DNA of 64,000 nt from Candidatus Krumholzibacteriota bacterium (lineage in GTDB: Bacteria; Krumholzibacteriota; Krumholzibacteriia; JAJRXK01), in NCBI GenBank assembly GCA_024276305.1, contig JAJRXK010000116.1, positions 1 to 64,000 on the forward strand. The letters run 5' to 3'. Under the pieces are notes generated by a model that made no database searches, was not told the origin of the DNA, and worked only from the letters and a program-made list of their open reading frames with translations. This document shows, in pieces, positions 53,441 to 62,894 of this stretch; within the stretch, counting starts at the first letter, position 1, and the number at the start of each line of letters is the position of its first letter. The position numbers and the translations under genes are program-made.

Positions 53441-55282
53441 ATGCGGCGCGGTAGAGTTTCACGGTGTCGATTGCTTCTGGCGATGGTCTTCTCCACCCTG
53501 GGGGTTCGGGCGTCGGATTCGGCCCTCGCCGCGTCTGCGGACCTCAACTTTCTTCCGCCCACCCTGCCGTGGCACGGGGCCAGCGAGACTCTGGCCCTGA
53601 TGCCGAACGAGCCCTGGGCCACGCCCTGTGAGGCCTCTCGCTTCGTCGATTCGCCGGACTACGAGTCCACCGTGGAGTGGCTGTGGAAGCTGACCGACGC
53701 CAGCGACCGGTTGGAGATGGTGTCTCTGGGAAAGAGCCCCCAACAACGAGAGATCTGGGCGGTGATCCTCTCGACCGAGGGCGCCTTCACCGCCGAGGCG
53801 CTGCGTTCGAGCCGTCGGCCATTGCTCTTGGCCCAAGCCGGCATTCACAGCGGAGAGATCGACGGGAAGGATGCGGGGATGATGCTTCTCCGCGATCTGA
53901 CCGTGCTCGAGCGTTACGAAGGCTTGGTCGATGGCATCAACTTCGTCTTCGTGCCCATCTTCAGCGTCGATGCCCACGAGCATTCTTCGGAGTACTCGCG
54001 GATGAACCAGCGCGGACCGAGAGTGCAGGGGTGGCGGACCAACGCCCGGAATCTGAATCTGAACCGGGACTACACCAAGGCCGACACTCCGGAGATGCGG
54101 GCGATGTTGGCCGCACTCACCGACTACGACCCCGATCTCTATGTCGACATTCACGTGACCGACGGGGCGGACTATCAATACGACATCACCTATGGATTCA
54201 ATGGAGAGCACGGATGGTCACCCCATGCCGCGCGGTGGATGACCGACCATTTGCGCCCGGCCGTGGACCGTGATCTCACGGAGATGGGTCACATTCCCGG
54301 TCCCTTGATCTTCGTCGTGGACGGACGCGACATCACGCAGGGGAGTTACGACTGGACCGCGGGTCCGCGCTTCAGCAATGGCTATGGAGACGCCCGGCAC
54401 CTGCCCACGATTCTCGTCGAGAACCACTCTCTCAAGCCCTATCGGCAGCGAGTTCTCGGGACCTATGTATTTCTCCGCTCCCTCTGGGAACTGTTGGCCG
54501 ATCAGGGAGAGGAGTTGATGGAGGCGACCGCCCAGGACCGGGCGGCCCGTCCCGAGACGATCCCGCTGAGCTACAAGATGGGGGAAGCTCCCCCTCCGAC
54601 CATGCTCTTCCGCGCGGTGAGCGAAGAGCTCGAGATCTCGCCGATCACCGGTCGTCCCGAGCCGCGTTGGACCGGTCGTCCCTACCAGGTGCAGATCCCC
54701 ATTCTCGCCGCGACCCTTCCCGATCGAGTGGTGTCCATCCCCAAGGCCTATGTCGTACCGGCGGCCTGGGCGGACTTGGCCCCACTTCTCGATCTCCATG
54801 GCATCGACTACGAGGTCCTCGATCGGTCGCGGCGGTGGAAAGTCGAGCGGGACCGGCTCCCCGATGCGGAGGTGGCCGAAGTCCCCTTCGAGGGCCACAT
54901 GCGAGTGGTGCCGGGGGAGGCCGAACCCGAAGTCGAGCGCGTCGAATTCGCCCCCGGTTCCCTGGTCGTCCCCACGGATCAGCCGGGCGGGATATTGGCC
55001 GCGCTCCTCTTCGAACCCCAGAGTCAGGATTCGTTTCTGCAGTGGGGATTCTTCCTCGAGATCCTTCAGCGCGCCGAATACTTCGATAACTACGTCATGG
55101 AGCCCATGGCCCGTTCCATGATGCGGGAGGATCCCGAGCTGGCGGCGGAGTTCGAAACCCGGTTGATGAGCGATGCGACCTTCGCCGGAGATGCGCGGGC
55201 TCGATTGGATTTCTTCTACGAACGCACGCCCTACTTCGACCGTCGTTGGAAGCTCTATCCCGTTGGAAGACTCTTGGAGTAG
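53441..55282 (+). CDS. Secreted M14 zinc carboxypeptidase
   Basis: A 613-residue protein with a signal peptide (about 1-31) and an M14 carboxypeptidase domain. Zinc ligands are His136 and Glu139 (IHSGEIDGKD) and His238 (VDIHVTDG), with catalytic Glu327 (ILVENHSL). The substrate-site region NLNLNRDYTK is present. It should trim C-terminal residues of peptides outside the cell. The C-terminal 250 residues carry no recognised motif. AAGAGGT precedes the ATG. It is followed 65 bases later by the oxidoreductase gene. Confidence 0.92.
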   Translation: MRRGRVSRCRLLLAMVFSTLGVRASDSALAASADLNFLPPTLPWHGASETLALMPNEPWATPCEASRFVDSPDYESTVEWLWKLTDASDRLEMVSLGKSPQQREIWAVILSTEGAFTAEALRSSRRPLLLAQAGIHSGEIDGKDAGMMLLRDLTVLERYEGLVDGINFVFVPIFSVDAHEHSSEYSRMNQRGPRVQGWRTNARNLNLNRDYTKADTPEMRAMLAALTDYDPDLYVDIHVTDGADYQYDITYGFNGEHGWSPHAARWMTDHLRPAVDRDLTEMGHIPGPLIFVVDGRDITQGSYDWTAGPRFSNGYGDARHLPTILVENHSLKPYRQRVLGTYVFLRSLWELLADQGEELMEATAQDRAARPETIPLSYKMGEAPPPTMLFRAVSEELEISPITGRPEPRWTGRPYQVQIPILAATLPDRVVSIPKAYVVPAAWADLAPLLDLHGIDYEVLDRSRRWKVERDRLPDAEVAEVPFEGHMRVVPGEAEPEVERVEFAPGSLVVPTDQPGGILAALLFEPQSQDSFLQWGFFLEILQRAEYFDNYVMEPMARSMMREDPELAAEFETRLMSDATFAGDARARLDFFYERTPYFDRRWKLYPVGRLLE

Positions 55283-55347
55283 CCGACCGGGCTGCGTCAC
55301 AGCCCCCGTTCCGGGGCGTAGGTGGTTGCGACTTCGAAAGGAAGAGC

Positions 55348-56646
55348 ATGCACACGGTCATTCTCGGCAACGGCATCACCGGCGTGAGCGCAGCCCTCCG
55401 GCTCCGGACCCTCGATCCCCAACGCGAGATCACCCTGATTTCGGGGGAGTCCGACTACCACTACTCCCGCCCAGCCCTCATGTACATCTTCATGGGTCAC
55501 ATGCGATATCAGGACACCAAGCCCTACCCGGACTCCTTCTGGGACCAACAGCGGTTGAGACGAGTGCGAGGGTGGGTGGTGGGCATCGACGCCCAGGCCC
55601 GACGGCTTCACATGCACGGGGGCGAATCGATGGCCTTCGATCAATTGCTCCTGGCGACGGGATCGAAGTCAAACAAATTCGGTTGGCCCGGTCAGGATCT
55701 GCCCGGAGTCCAAGGTCTCTACGACCTCATGGACCTGCGCTTGCTCTACGAGAACATTCGGGGCGTCGAACAGGCGGTGATCGTGGGTGGCGGTCTCATC
55801 GGCATCGAATTGGGAGAGATGCTCCATTCACGCCATGTGCCGGTGACCTTCGTCGTTCGCGAAGCGAGCTACTGGGACAATGTTCTCCCCGCGGAGGAGT
55901 CCGCCATGCTCAACCGCATCATTCGCGATGCGGGGATGGGTCTGCGGCTCCAAACCAATCTCCAGGAGATCCACGCCGGTGCCGATGGCCGAGTTGCGGC
56001 CATCGAGACCGACGACGGGGAACGCATCGACTGCCAGTTCGTGGGCCTGACCCCCGGCGTGAGTCCAAATGTCGAAGTGGTCCGCGACACCGCCATCGAA
56101 GTGGGTCGAGGGATCCTCGTGGACGACTCCTTCCACACCACCGTCGACGGGATCTATGCCGCCGGAGATTGCGCCGAGATCGTCACTCCGGGCGAGGGGC
56201 GCAATCTCCTGCAGCAGGTCTGGTATACGGGCAAGGCGCAGGGACGAGTGGTCGGAGAAGTGATGGCCGGGCGCGACGCTCACTATCGGCCGGGCACTTG
56301 GTACAACTCGGCCAAGTTCCTCGACCTCGAGTATCAGACCTACGGCCAAGTGGGATTCCATCTTCCCGGGGAGAAGCATCTCTTCTGGGAACATTCGGAT
56401 CATCGCCACGCCCTGCGCATCGTCTACACCGATCGGGGAGTGGTGGGCATGAACCTCATGGGCCTTCGCTATCGGCATCGCAGTTGTGAGCGATGGATCG
56501 AAGAGGGGCGGGATGTCGACTATGTGCTCGATCACCTCGAGGAGGCCAATTTCGATCCCGAGTTCTTCCGACGGCACGAGGTGGAGATCCGCGGCGTCCT
56601 GCGGGGGCAGTACCGCGACCAACGAGCGAGGGGAGCGGCGGCATGA
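55348..56646 (+). CDS. FAD-dependent pyridine-nucleotide-disulfide-type oxidoreductase
   Basis: A 432-residue flavoprotein. The FAD fold is VILGNGITGVSAALRLR and the NAD(P)H fold is AVIVGGGLIGIELGEML; the second FAD segment is TTVDGIYAAGDCAEI. It resembles rubredoxin/nitrite-reductase-type NAD(P)H reductases, with an extra C-terminal domain (about 320-432). No redox-active Cys pair is seen. Its TGA overlaps the ATG of the membrane polyferredoxin (ATGA), so it likely passes electrons from NAD(P)H to that protein. AAAGGAAG precedes the ATG. Confidence 0.9.
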   Translation: MHTVILGNGITGVSAALRLRTLDPQREITLISGESDYHYSRPALMYIFMGHMRYQDTKPYPDSFWDQQRLRRVRGWVVGIDAQARRLHMHGGESMAFDQLLLATGSKSNKFGWPGQDLPGVQGLYDLMDLRLLYENIRGVEQAVIVGGGLIGIELGEMLHSRHVPVTFVVREASYWDNVLPAEESAMLNRIIRDAGMGLRLQTNLQEIHAGADGRVAAIETDDGERIDCQFVGLTPGVSPNVEVVRDTAIEVGRGILVDDSFHTTVDGIYAAGDCAEIVTPGEGRNLLQQVWYTGKAQGRVVGEVMAGRDAHYRPGTWYNSAKFLDLEYQTYGQVGFHLPGEKHLFWEHSDHRHALRIVYTDRGVVGMNLMGLRYRHRSCERWIEEGRDVDYVLDHLEEANFDPEFFRRHEVEIRGVLRGQYRDQRARGAAA

Positions 56647-58073
56647 TCGAATCGCGTGCTCTCGACTACTCCTTCGACGAAGAAGCGCTCGGCTTCGAAG
56701 CGCCGCCGCGCGGTGCGGGCGTCGCCCGCACTTTGGGCCAGGGTCTGGCGGTGGCCGCCATGGCGGCGGGGTTCTTGGCCCTGGTCGTAGTATGGGCTTC
56801 GGGCTGGATGCGAGGCTCTTGGCTGGGTCTGTTCCTGAGCCTCGGGCTGATCGCGACAGGTGGGACCGCGACATTCTATCTGCGCTTCGCGGGGACCGTC
56901 CCCGGCATTCGTCACGACGGAGTGGTCTTCGGCAGCGCCACCGGACGGGGATGGATCGGTTGGGGGCTGGGATTGGTGATCACCGGCTTCTACATCCTGC
57001 TCTACTGGTTCCCCCAGACTCTCGAAGGAGGCGTTCACCTGGTCGATCCTCTCTCGCAGATCCTGGCGGGCAAGGGTGCCGATCACTGGTTCCTCTACGG
57101 GCTGCTCTACACCCTCGCGGTGTGGGTCTTCGGCCTGCGAATGTTCATGAAGTACCGTCACAATCGCTATCAGCAGGTGCGGACCGCGAGCGTGATGATC
57201 GTCCAATTGGGCCTCTCCTTCGTTCTGCCGAATCTCCTGAAGGCCTTCCACCAACCGGAATTCTATTTCTCCTATTTCTGGCCGCTGAAGTGGTCCTATC
57301 TCTGGCCCGGAGACTTCGGTATTGGGTGGCTGGTGCATCATCCGAGTCGGGTGGGATTGTGGATGGTGATCTTCGGCGCGGGGATGAGCTTCGTGGCCAC
57401 GCCGGTCCTGACCTATTTCTTCGGCAAGCGGTGGTACTGTTCCTGGGTCTGTGGCTGCGGCGGTCTGGCCGAAACCCTCGGCGATCCCTGGCGGCAACTC
57501 TCCTCCAAGTCTCCTCGGGCCTGGCGTCTGGAGAGAGTCTCGATCTACTCGGTGTTGGTGATCATCGTGGTCACCACCGTCTTGCTCTGGATCGACTACG
57601 CCGCCGGCCATCCGGTCTTCGGTGCCGCGGCACCGCTGCTCGCCAAGTGGTACGGCTTCTTCATCGGTGCGATCTTCGCCGGGGTGATCGGAGTGGGCTT
57701 CTATCCCATCCTCGGCAGTCGAGTGTGGTGCCGTTTCGGCTGTCCCCAGGCGGCGGTGCTCGGCCTGTGGCAAAAGCTCTTCTCCCGCTTTCGGATCACC
57801 ACCAATGGCGACCAATGCATGTCCTGCGGCAATTGCTCGGCCTTCTGCGAGATGGGCATCGACGTGCGCAGCTACGCCGAGCGGGGGGAGAACATCGTGC
57901 GAGCCTCGTGCGTGGGTTGCGGAATCTGCGCTGCGGTATGTCCCCGCGGAGTGCTCAAGCTCGAGAATGGGACCACCCATGCCGATCGCTTCTACGGCGC
58001 CGACCGGCCTCTCGATCTCTTGATCTCCTCCGCGCTTCGAGGTCCGGACATTCCCTTCGAACGCCGCGATTGA
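56643..58073 (+). CDS. NapH/NosR-type membrane polyferredoxin
   Basis: A 476-residue membrane protein with about six to seven helices. Two cytoplasmic Cys motifs, WYCSWVCGCGG and VWCRFGCPQA, resemble the CxxxCP motifs of NapH/NosR/CcoG. The C-terminus has two [4Fe-4S] ferredoxin motifs (CMSCGNCSAFC and CVGCGICAAVCP). It should move electrons between a soluble donor and the membrane or periplasm. The overlap with the FAD oxidoreductase gene identifies the likely donor. The terminal acceptor is not encoded nearby. Confidence 0.88.
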   Translation: MIESRALDYSFDEEALGFEAPPRGAGVARTLGQGLAVAAMAAGFLALVVVWASGWMRGSWLGLFLSLGLIATGGTATFYLRFAGTVPGIRHDGVVFGSATGRGWIGWGLGLVITGFYILLYWFPQTLEGGVHLVDPLSQILAGKGADHWFLYGLLYTLAVWVFGLRMFMKYRHNRYQQVRTASVMIVQLGLSFVLPNLLKAFHQPEFYFSYFWPLKWSYLWPGDFGIGWLVHHPSRVGLWMVIFGAGMSFVATPVLTYFFGKRWYCSWVCGCGGLAETLGDPWRQLSSKSPRAWRLERVSIYSVLVIIVVTTVLLWIDYAAGHPVFGAAAPLLAKWYGFFIGAIFAGVIGVGFYPILGSRVWCRFGCPQAAVLGLWQKLFSRFRITTNGDQCMSCGNCSAFCEMGIDVRSYAERGENIVRASCVGCGICAAVCPRGVLKLENGTTHADRFYGADRPLDLLISSALRGPDIPFERRD

Positions 58074-58416
58074 CCTCGGACGGCCGGGCTCCCTCGTGCC
58101 GGCATCCGGTCCCCGATGTCTCCGATGGCCATGAGTGTTTCTGCGCCTGTGCGCTTCGCGACGGGGAAGCGTTCTAGAGGCAAGGACGGTTCCCGGAGAT
58201 CGATCGGTCGTCGAACCGGCTCCGGGGGTCGACCATGTCTTCGTCCCCCACCCGGAGGATTGCAGGGTGCAGGCCCAGGTCATTCCCCTTCCGGCTCCGA
58301 GCTTCGGTCCGACTCCGCTGCCGAGGGTCTTCTTTCCGCCGCATGGTCGGAGGCCCTATACTGCTCCCGAGTTCCGCACCATTCCCGTCGAGCGTCTGCG
58401 CAGGGAGCCATCGACC
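58074..58416 (+). promoter_or_regulatory. Upstream region of ECF sigma gene with -10 TATACT
   Basis: A 343-base stretch with no convincing gene, although the sigma-factor frame is open through most of it. TATACT at 58357-58362 is the clearest signal and would start RNA about 48 bases before the chosen GTG; the -35 match is poor (TTCCGC, 17 bases before). No GGAAC-type ECF promoter pattern was recognised. Confidence 0.5.
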
Positions 58417-59037
58417 GTGTCGATACGGCCGCATTCGAATGCCGGCGAGCCTGGCCGCTCCCGCCGCCAGCAATACCTGCTCGAGGCCACCGTCGACCTG
58501 CTGGCGCAGGCCCGGGAGGGGGATGCCCTCGCCCTCGACGTGCTCTGCCAGCGGGTCCTTCCCCCCTTGGAGAGGTGGGCCTCGGGCCGTCTGCCCGCCC
58601 GAGCCCGCGACTTGGTGGAGACCGGAGACTTGGTCCAGGAGACGGTCATCAAGTGCCTTCGCCGTCTGGATCGTTTCGAGCAGCGCCGCGAAGGCGCCCT
58701 CTTGGCCTATCTTCGGACCTCGATCATGAACCGCATCCGCGACGAGGCCCGCCGAGTGGCGCGAGGACCCACCGCGGTCGAGGTCGACGATCGTCACGCC
58801 GCTCCGGCACCCTCCCCCCTCGAGGAAGTCCTCGGGGCCGAGTCTCTGCGCATCTACGAAGAGTGCCTGCAGCGCCTGCGCCCGGTCGACCGCGAGGCCA
58901 TCATCGCCCGGCTGGAGCTGGGAATGAGCTTCGCCGAGGTGGCCCAGACTCTGGGAAAGACCCATGCCAATACCGCACGGATGACCGTCAATCGCGCTCT
59001 GTTGCGCCTGGCCGAGGAGATGCGCCGTGCCCAGTGA
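58417..59037 (+). CDS. ECF-type RNA polymerase sigma factor
   Basis: A 206-residue sigma factor. Region 2 spans LCQRVLPPLERWASGRLP through DLVQETVIKCLRRLDRF and LLAYLRTSIMNRIRDEAR. Region 4 is CLQRLRPVDREAIIARLELG followed by SFAEVAQTLGKTHANTARM. There is no anti-sigma gene; instead the Ser/Thr kinase gene overlaps its 3' end by 11 bases. Such pairs (for example EcfK-PknS in Xanthomonas) activate the sigma factor by phosphorylation. GTG 58417 is chosen because GGGAG precedes it and the upstream frame has no family content. Confidence 0.88.
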   Translation: MSIRPHSNAGEPGRSRRQQYLLEATVDLLAQAREGDALALDVLCQRVLPPLERWASGRLPARARDLVETGDLVQETVIKCLRRLDRFEQRREGALLAYLRTSIMNRIRDEARRVARGPTAVEVDDRHAAPAPSPLEEVLGAESLRIYEECLQRLRPVDREAIIARLELGMSFAEVAQTLGKTHANTARMTVNRALLRLAEEMRRAQ

Positions 59038-60793
59038 GTCCCATTCCCAACCCGATCCCTGGCTCGACCTCGCGGACCGCCTCAGCAGCGGAGAACAGAT
59101 CGATTTCCAGTCCCTCGAGCGGGAGGTGAACGATCCCTCCACCCAGGAACTGCTCCGCGCTTTCGGAACCCTCTCGGCCATCGCACAGCTCCATCGCCGC
59201 ACTCACCTCGAGGCCAGTCTCGACTCTCCGCCCCTCGACGTCGGGTCGGAGTCCGGTGGCGACCAGGCTCCACCGGACCTTCCGGCGGGGTCGAAGACCT
59301 GGGGCTCGCTCCACCTCCTCGAGTCCGTGGGACGGGGGGCCACCGCCGAGGTCTTTCGGGCTCACGATCCTCGCCTGCGCCGAGATGTGGCCCTCAAGCT
59401 CCTGCACTCCGATCGGCCGCAGGACGAAGCCTGGGTCGAGAGGGTGTTGCGAGAAGGCCGGGCTCTGGCGAGGGTCGACCATCCCAATGTGGTGCGGGTC
59501 TTCGGAGTCGAGGGTCACGAGGGCCAGTGGGGAATGTGGATGGAGTGGATCGACGGGCGATCGTTGGCCCAGACCGTCCAGTCCGAGGGCCGTCTCTCGG
59601 CCGACGAGGCCGCCCGGGTGGGGGAACGCGTGGCTCGAGCTCTTTCGGCGGTCCACGCCGTGGGTTTGGTCCACGGCGATGTCAAAGCCCAGAACGTGAT
59701 GCGGGCGGAAGGCGGCCGCATCGTCCTCATGGACTTCGGTTCGACCGCGGATGAGAGGGAATTCGAAAAGCTCATCCCGACCCCCAGCGGCACTCCTCTC
59801 TACCTTGGTCCCGAACGCTTGGGGGGCGAAGCCCCGACCGTGGCTTCGGATCTCTACGCTCTGGGGACCCTCCTCTTCTACTTGGTCACCGGCCGTTTTC
59901 CCCACGCCGTGGGCTCTCTCCCCGAGCTACGCGAAGCTCATCGAAGGGGTCGGGGCGCTCGCCTGGCAGAACTCCGCCCGGACCTCCCCGCGTCCTTTGT
60001 CGAGATCGTGGAGAAGGCCCTCGTGCCGGCACCCGAAGGGCGCTACCGAACGGCGGCGGAGATGGCCCAGGCCCTCGCGGCCTTCGGGAGAGATGCGTGG
60101 ATTCTGCCCTCTCCGGACGAAGGCCCTTCCCGAGGCCTGTCTCGGATTCCTGCTCGCCTCCCATGGGCGCTGCTCGCCTCTCTCGCTCTGGGCGCATGGC
60201 TCTGGTCGTGGTGGCCCGCGGGAGGAGGAGATTTCGAAGTCGACGCCACTCTGCTGCGCTACGGCGAGGCTTCGGTCGAGGAACTCTTCAGCGGGTCGGG
60301 CTTGGACCTCGAGGAGGACCTGGGTCTGCGATTCCACGCCTCCGCCGATGTCTATCTCTACGTTCTCAACCAGGATCGCCGGGGTGAGGCCTTTGTGCTC
60401 TTCCCTCTCCGCGGCGGCCAAGTCCAGAATCCTCTCCGCGCCAACCAGGTCTACGATCTGCCGGGACGAGTGGGAGGGGAAGAGGTGGCCTGGACCGTCA
60501 CCAGCGAGGGAGGAGAAGAGCAGATTCTCCTGGTCGCCAGCCGTCGTCCTCTCGAAACCCTCGAGGCCCGTCTGTCCGCAGTGGCCCAGGCCGGAGAGGC
60601 GGGGCCCTACACCGCCCTGGAGGCTCCCCTCGTGGACCAGCTTCGGGGCATCGGAGGGCTGAGCCCCCGATCGTCGTCCTCCCCCCCTGCTTCCGACTTG
60701 CTCCAAGAAATCTCGGAACTGGCGAGAGGGCAGGCGCGTTCGCAGGGGGGAGTCTGGGTGCGGCGCATCGTGCTGCACAACGGCGGTAGCTGA
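59027..60793 (+). CDS. Transmembrane Ser/Thr kinase with DUF4384-like domain
   Basis: A 588-residue protein. The Hanks-type kinase domain (about 90-345) has the Gly loop GRGATAEVF, Lys124 (VALKLL), the catalytic loop LVHGDVKAQNV (Asp218) and LMDFGS in place of DFGxA. HGD replaces HRD, so it is a non-RD-type kinase. A transmembrane helix (about 382-402) precedes an outer domain with LRFHASADVYLYVLNQDRRG and FVLFPL, which fits DUF4384. The GTG start overlaps the sigma gene and has GAGGAG before it. It likely senses an envelope signal and acts on the sigma factor. Confidence 0.9.
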   Translation: MPSESHSQPDPWLDLADRLSSGEQIDFQSLEREVNDPSTQELLRAFGTLSAIAQLHRRTHLEASLDSPPLDVGSESGGDQAPPDLPAGSKTWGSLHLLESVGRGATAEVFRAHDPRLRRDVALKLLHSDRPQDEAWVERVLREGRALARVDHPNVVRVFGVEGHEGQWGMWMEWIDGRSLAQTVQSEGRLSADEAARVGERVARALSAVHAVGLVHGDVKAQNVMRAEGGRIVLMDFGSTADEREFEKLIPTPSGTPLYLGPERLGGEAPTVASDLYALGTLLFYLVTGRFPHAVGSLPELREAHRRGRGARLAELRPDLPASFVEIVEKALVPAPEGRYRTAAEMAQALAAFGRDAWILPSPDEGPSRGLSRIPARLPWALLASLALGAWLWSWWPAGGGDFEVDATLLRYGEASVEELFSGSGLDLEEDLGLRFHASADVYLYVLNQDRRGEAFVLFPLRGGQVQNPLRANQVYDLPGRVGGEEVAWTVTSEGGEEQILLVASRRPLETLEARLSAVAQAGEAGPYTALEAPLVDQLRGIGGLSPRSSSSPPASDLLQEISELARGQARSQGGVWVRRIVLHNGGS

Positions 60794-60831
60794 TTCATCT
60801 CCGTCGCCGTTCCCCCCGGACTCGAGGGAAT

Positions 60832-60863
60832 CGGCCGGCCGGTAGGGGGCCGGCCGTTTTTTT
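60832..60863 (+). terminator. Rho-independent terminator after the kinase gene
   Basis: A perfect 9-bp stem (60832-60840 with 60848-60856), seven-base loop, followed by seven T residues (60857-60863). It lies 38 bases after the kinase stop. Confidence 0.92.
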
Positions 60864-60944
60864 GTGCGCTTGGCCGGAGGTGGGCGTTGGGGAGGGTGAA
60901 AGAGCTCGATGCGAGCTCTCGAGATTCATCCTCGGAGGATCGCC

Positions 60945-62753
60945 ATGTTTGCCCCCGTTTCTCTCGACGCACCCTTCGGTCGCCGCCTCTCGGTGCTCGG
61001 CCTTCTACTGCTCGTGGGCGTCGGTGCTGTCGGCACCGTCCAGGCCCAGTGCCTCGACCTCAATCCCCATGGTCCCCTCGCCTACGTCCCCCAATTCGTC
61101 GTCGATGACCTGACCTTCCGCGAAGGGGTCATCCCCGGTGGCGGAGGGGCGGGAATCGGCCTCGACTTCGCCTATCCCTTCACTCCTCCCGGCGACGCTG
61201 TCATGGACGTGGTCATTCCCTGGTCCGATCCCGCTGGCCCCGGCGGCGCTCTGGCGCAGATGCAATTCGGATCGTCCTACGGGAATGGAGTGGCGATGGT
61301 CTCCTTCGACGCCACCCACACCGCCAATGGCCTCGAGATCACCGCCTACGATGCGAACAACATTCCCGTCGGCCCGCCCCGGGTCCACACCGCGGGTCCG
61401 ATGAACCTGCAGCACTATGTCTTCAGTGCCGCCGGTCAGACGGTCAAGCGCGTGGAGTTCCGCGGAGCGGAGATCGTGGTCACCAACATCTGCTTCGAAC
61501 CCGGAGGAAGTGGAGGCGGTGGTATGGCTCCGCTCTCGCGGTGCATCGACATCGCCGGCCTGGGCCTGGGCACCACCGCCAATGTCATCCAGGTCGACGA
61601 AGTGCTCTTCTACCGCGCGATCCTTCCCACCGGAGGAGTGGTTGCTCCGGTGGTCCGCGATCGATTCGCTCCCGGGGCCGATGGCATCGCCGAGATCGAC
61701 TTCGACTGGAGCCAGACCAATTCCGGCGGGGCGCAATATGCCTTCATCTACTTCCCGGCCCCCAAATTCGGAACCGGTCCGCACAAGGTCACGATCACCG
61801 CGGCCCACACCAATGCCTGCGAATTCATCGCCTATGATGCGACCGGAGCGGTGGTTGCCAACGCCATCCACCCCGGACCCCAGGATGCGTGGCAGACCCT
61901 CACTTTGTTCAGCGCGGCCGGGATCCGCCGCATCGACATCGTGGGGGCCGAGATCGGCATCCAAGAACTCTGCTACGAGATCCGAGAGCGTCGAGGCTGT
62001 GTCGATGCGGTCACCGCGCCCCTCGGAGCCAGCACTCACCTGCTGACCGTGGACCAGGTGGAATTCGAAGCGGCCTTCGATCCCACCGGCCTGCCCCTGC
62101 AGCTCTCGATCACCGACAATCTCCTCGCCGGGACCGCCCCCGACGGAACCCACGAGATCTTCTTCGGGTGGTCCGATCCCACGGGACAGCTCGCGCACAT
62201 CCGCTTCCCCCCCGCGGACTTCTTTCTCGGACCCTCGATGGTCGAGGTCGTCTGCGCGGCGAGTACCACCCTTCACCTGCGCGCCTTCGATGCGGCGGGC
62301 AATCTGGTCGACGCCAAGAGTGTCTCCGTGCCGCCGCTCCAGCTGGAGACGATCACCCTCAGCGGTGGAAACATCCGCGAGGTCGAACTCATCGGAACCC
62401 AGTTCTGGGTGCAAGAGGTGTGTTGGAAGGGCCCCTACGATCTGTCGACTCCGGCACCGTCGGCGGCCTCCAGCGCTCGTGCACAGCTCTTCGCACCCAC
62501 CCCCAATCCCTTCAATCCTCGGACCCATCTCCGTTTCCGCACCGACGTGGCCGGACCGGTCGAACTCGATGTCTTCGACCTCCGTGGCCGCCACCTGCGG
62601 ACCCTCTTGCGTGGCCGTCGCGACGCCGGCGACCACGAGGTGGTGTGGGACGGGACCGATGACCAAGGGATGGCGGTCGCATCCGGAGCCTATCTGGTAC
62701 GACTGCAAGCTGCGGGCGAGGTTCGCATGCAGCGAGCGGCGCTCTTGAAGTAG
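60945..62753 (+). CDS. Secreted triple-repeat protein with sorting domain
   Basis: A 602-residue protein with a signal peptide (1-35). Three tandem units of about 145 residues follow, at 36-184, 200-344 and 352-494. Each begins Cys-(Leu/Ile/Val)-Asp, carries VD(D/E/Q)(L/V) near residue 18 and an A(Y/F)DA step, and ends VE(F/L) or ID I with G(A/T)(E/Q) and a closing Cys-aromatic (ICFE, LCYE, VCWK). The conserved cysteines at the ends of each unit may pair. The last 85 residues (PTPNPFNPRTHLRF, DVFDLRGRHLRTLL, WDGTDDQGMAVASGAYLVRL) are the same sorting-type domain as in the subtilase. Function is unknown; the units may be jelly-roll-like. GGAGGAT precedes the ATG. Confidence 0.88.
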   Translation: MFAPVSLDAPFGRRLSVLGLLLLVGVGAVGTVQAQCLDLNPHGPLAYVPQFVVDDLTFREGVIPGGGGAGIGLDFAYPFTPPGDAVMDVVIPWSDPAGPGGALAQMQFGSSYGNGVAMVSFDATHTANGLEITAYDANNIPVGPPRVHTAGPMNLQHYVFSAAGQTVKRVEFRGAEIVVTNICFEPGGSGGGGMAPLSRCIDIAGLGLGTTANVIQVDEVLFYRAILPTGGVVAPVVRDRFAPGADGIAEIDFDWSQTNSGGAQYAFIYFPAPKFGTGPHKVTITAAHTNACEFIAYDATGAVVANAIHPGPQDAWQTLTLFSAAGIRRIDIVGAEIGIQELCYEIRERRGCVDAVTAPLGASTHLLTVDQVEFEAAFDPTGLPLQLSITDNLLAGTAPDGTHEIFFGWSDPTGQLAHIRFPPADFFLGPSMVEVVCAASTTLHLRAFDAAGNLVDAKSVSVPPLQLETITLSGGNIREVELIGTQFWVQEVCWKGPYDLSTPAPSAASSARAQLFAPTPNPFNPRTHLRFRTDVAGPVELDVFDLRGRHLRTLLRGRRDAGDHEVVWDGTDDQGMAVASGAYLVRLQAAGEVRMQRAALLK

Positions 62754-62787
62754 CCCCACGCGGCGAGCTCGACCTGTGGCCGAAGGA

Positions 62788-62816
62788 GGAGGCGCCCGAC
62801 CTGACCGGGCGCCTCC
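62788..62816 (+). terminator. Perfect hairpin after triple-repeat gene
   Basis: An 11-bp perfect stem (62788-62798 with 62806-62816) with a seven-base loop, 34 bases after the stop. There is no T tract, so termination would need another factor. Confidence 0.5.
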
Positions 62817-62847
62817 CGCTGCGTGAGCCCTGTCCGGGGCTCGGATC

Positions 62848-62856
62848 TGCTAGAAT
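62848..62856 (+). promoter_or_regulatory. Extended -10 promoter of last gene
   Basis: TGCTAGAAT is an extended -10 element. Transcription would start about 62863, some 32 bases before the ATG with GGAGAG. Confidence 0.5.
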
Positions 62857-62894
62857 CGGGGGCGCCCATTCCGATGCTTCTTCTGGAGAGAGCC

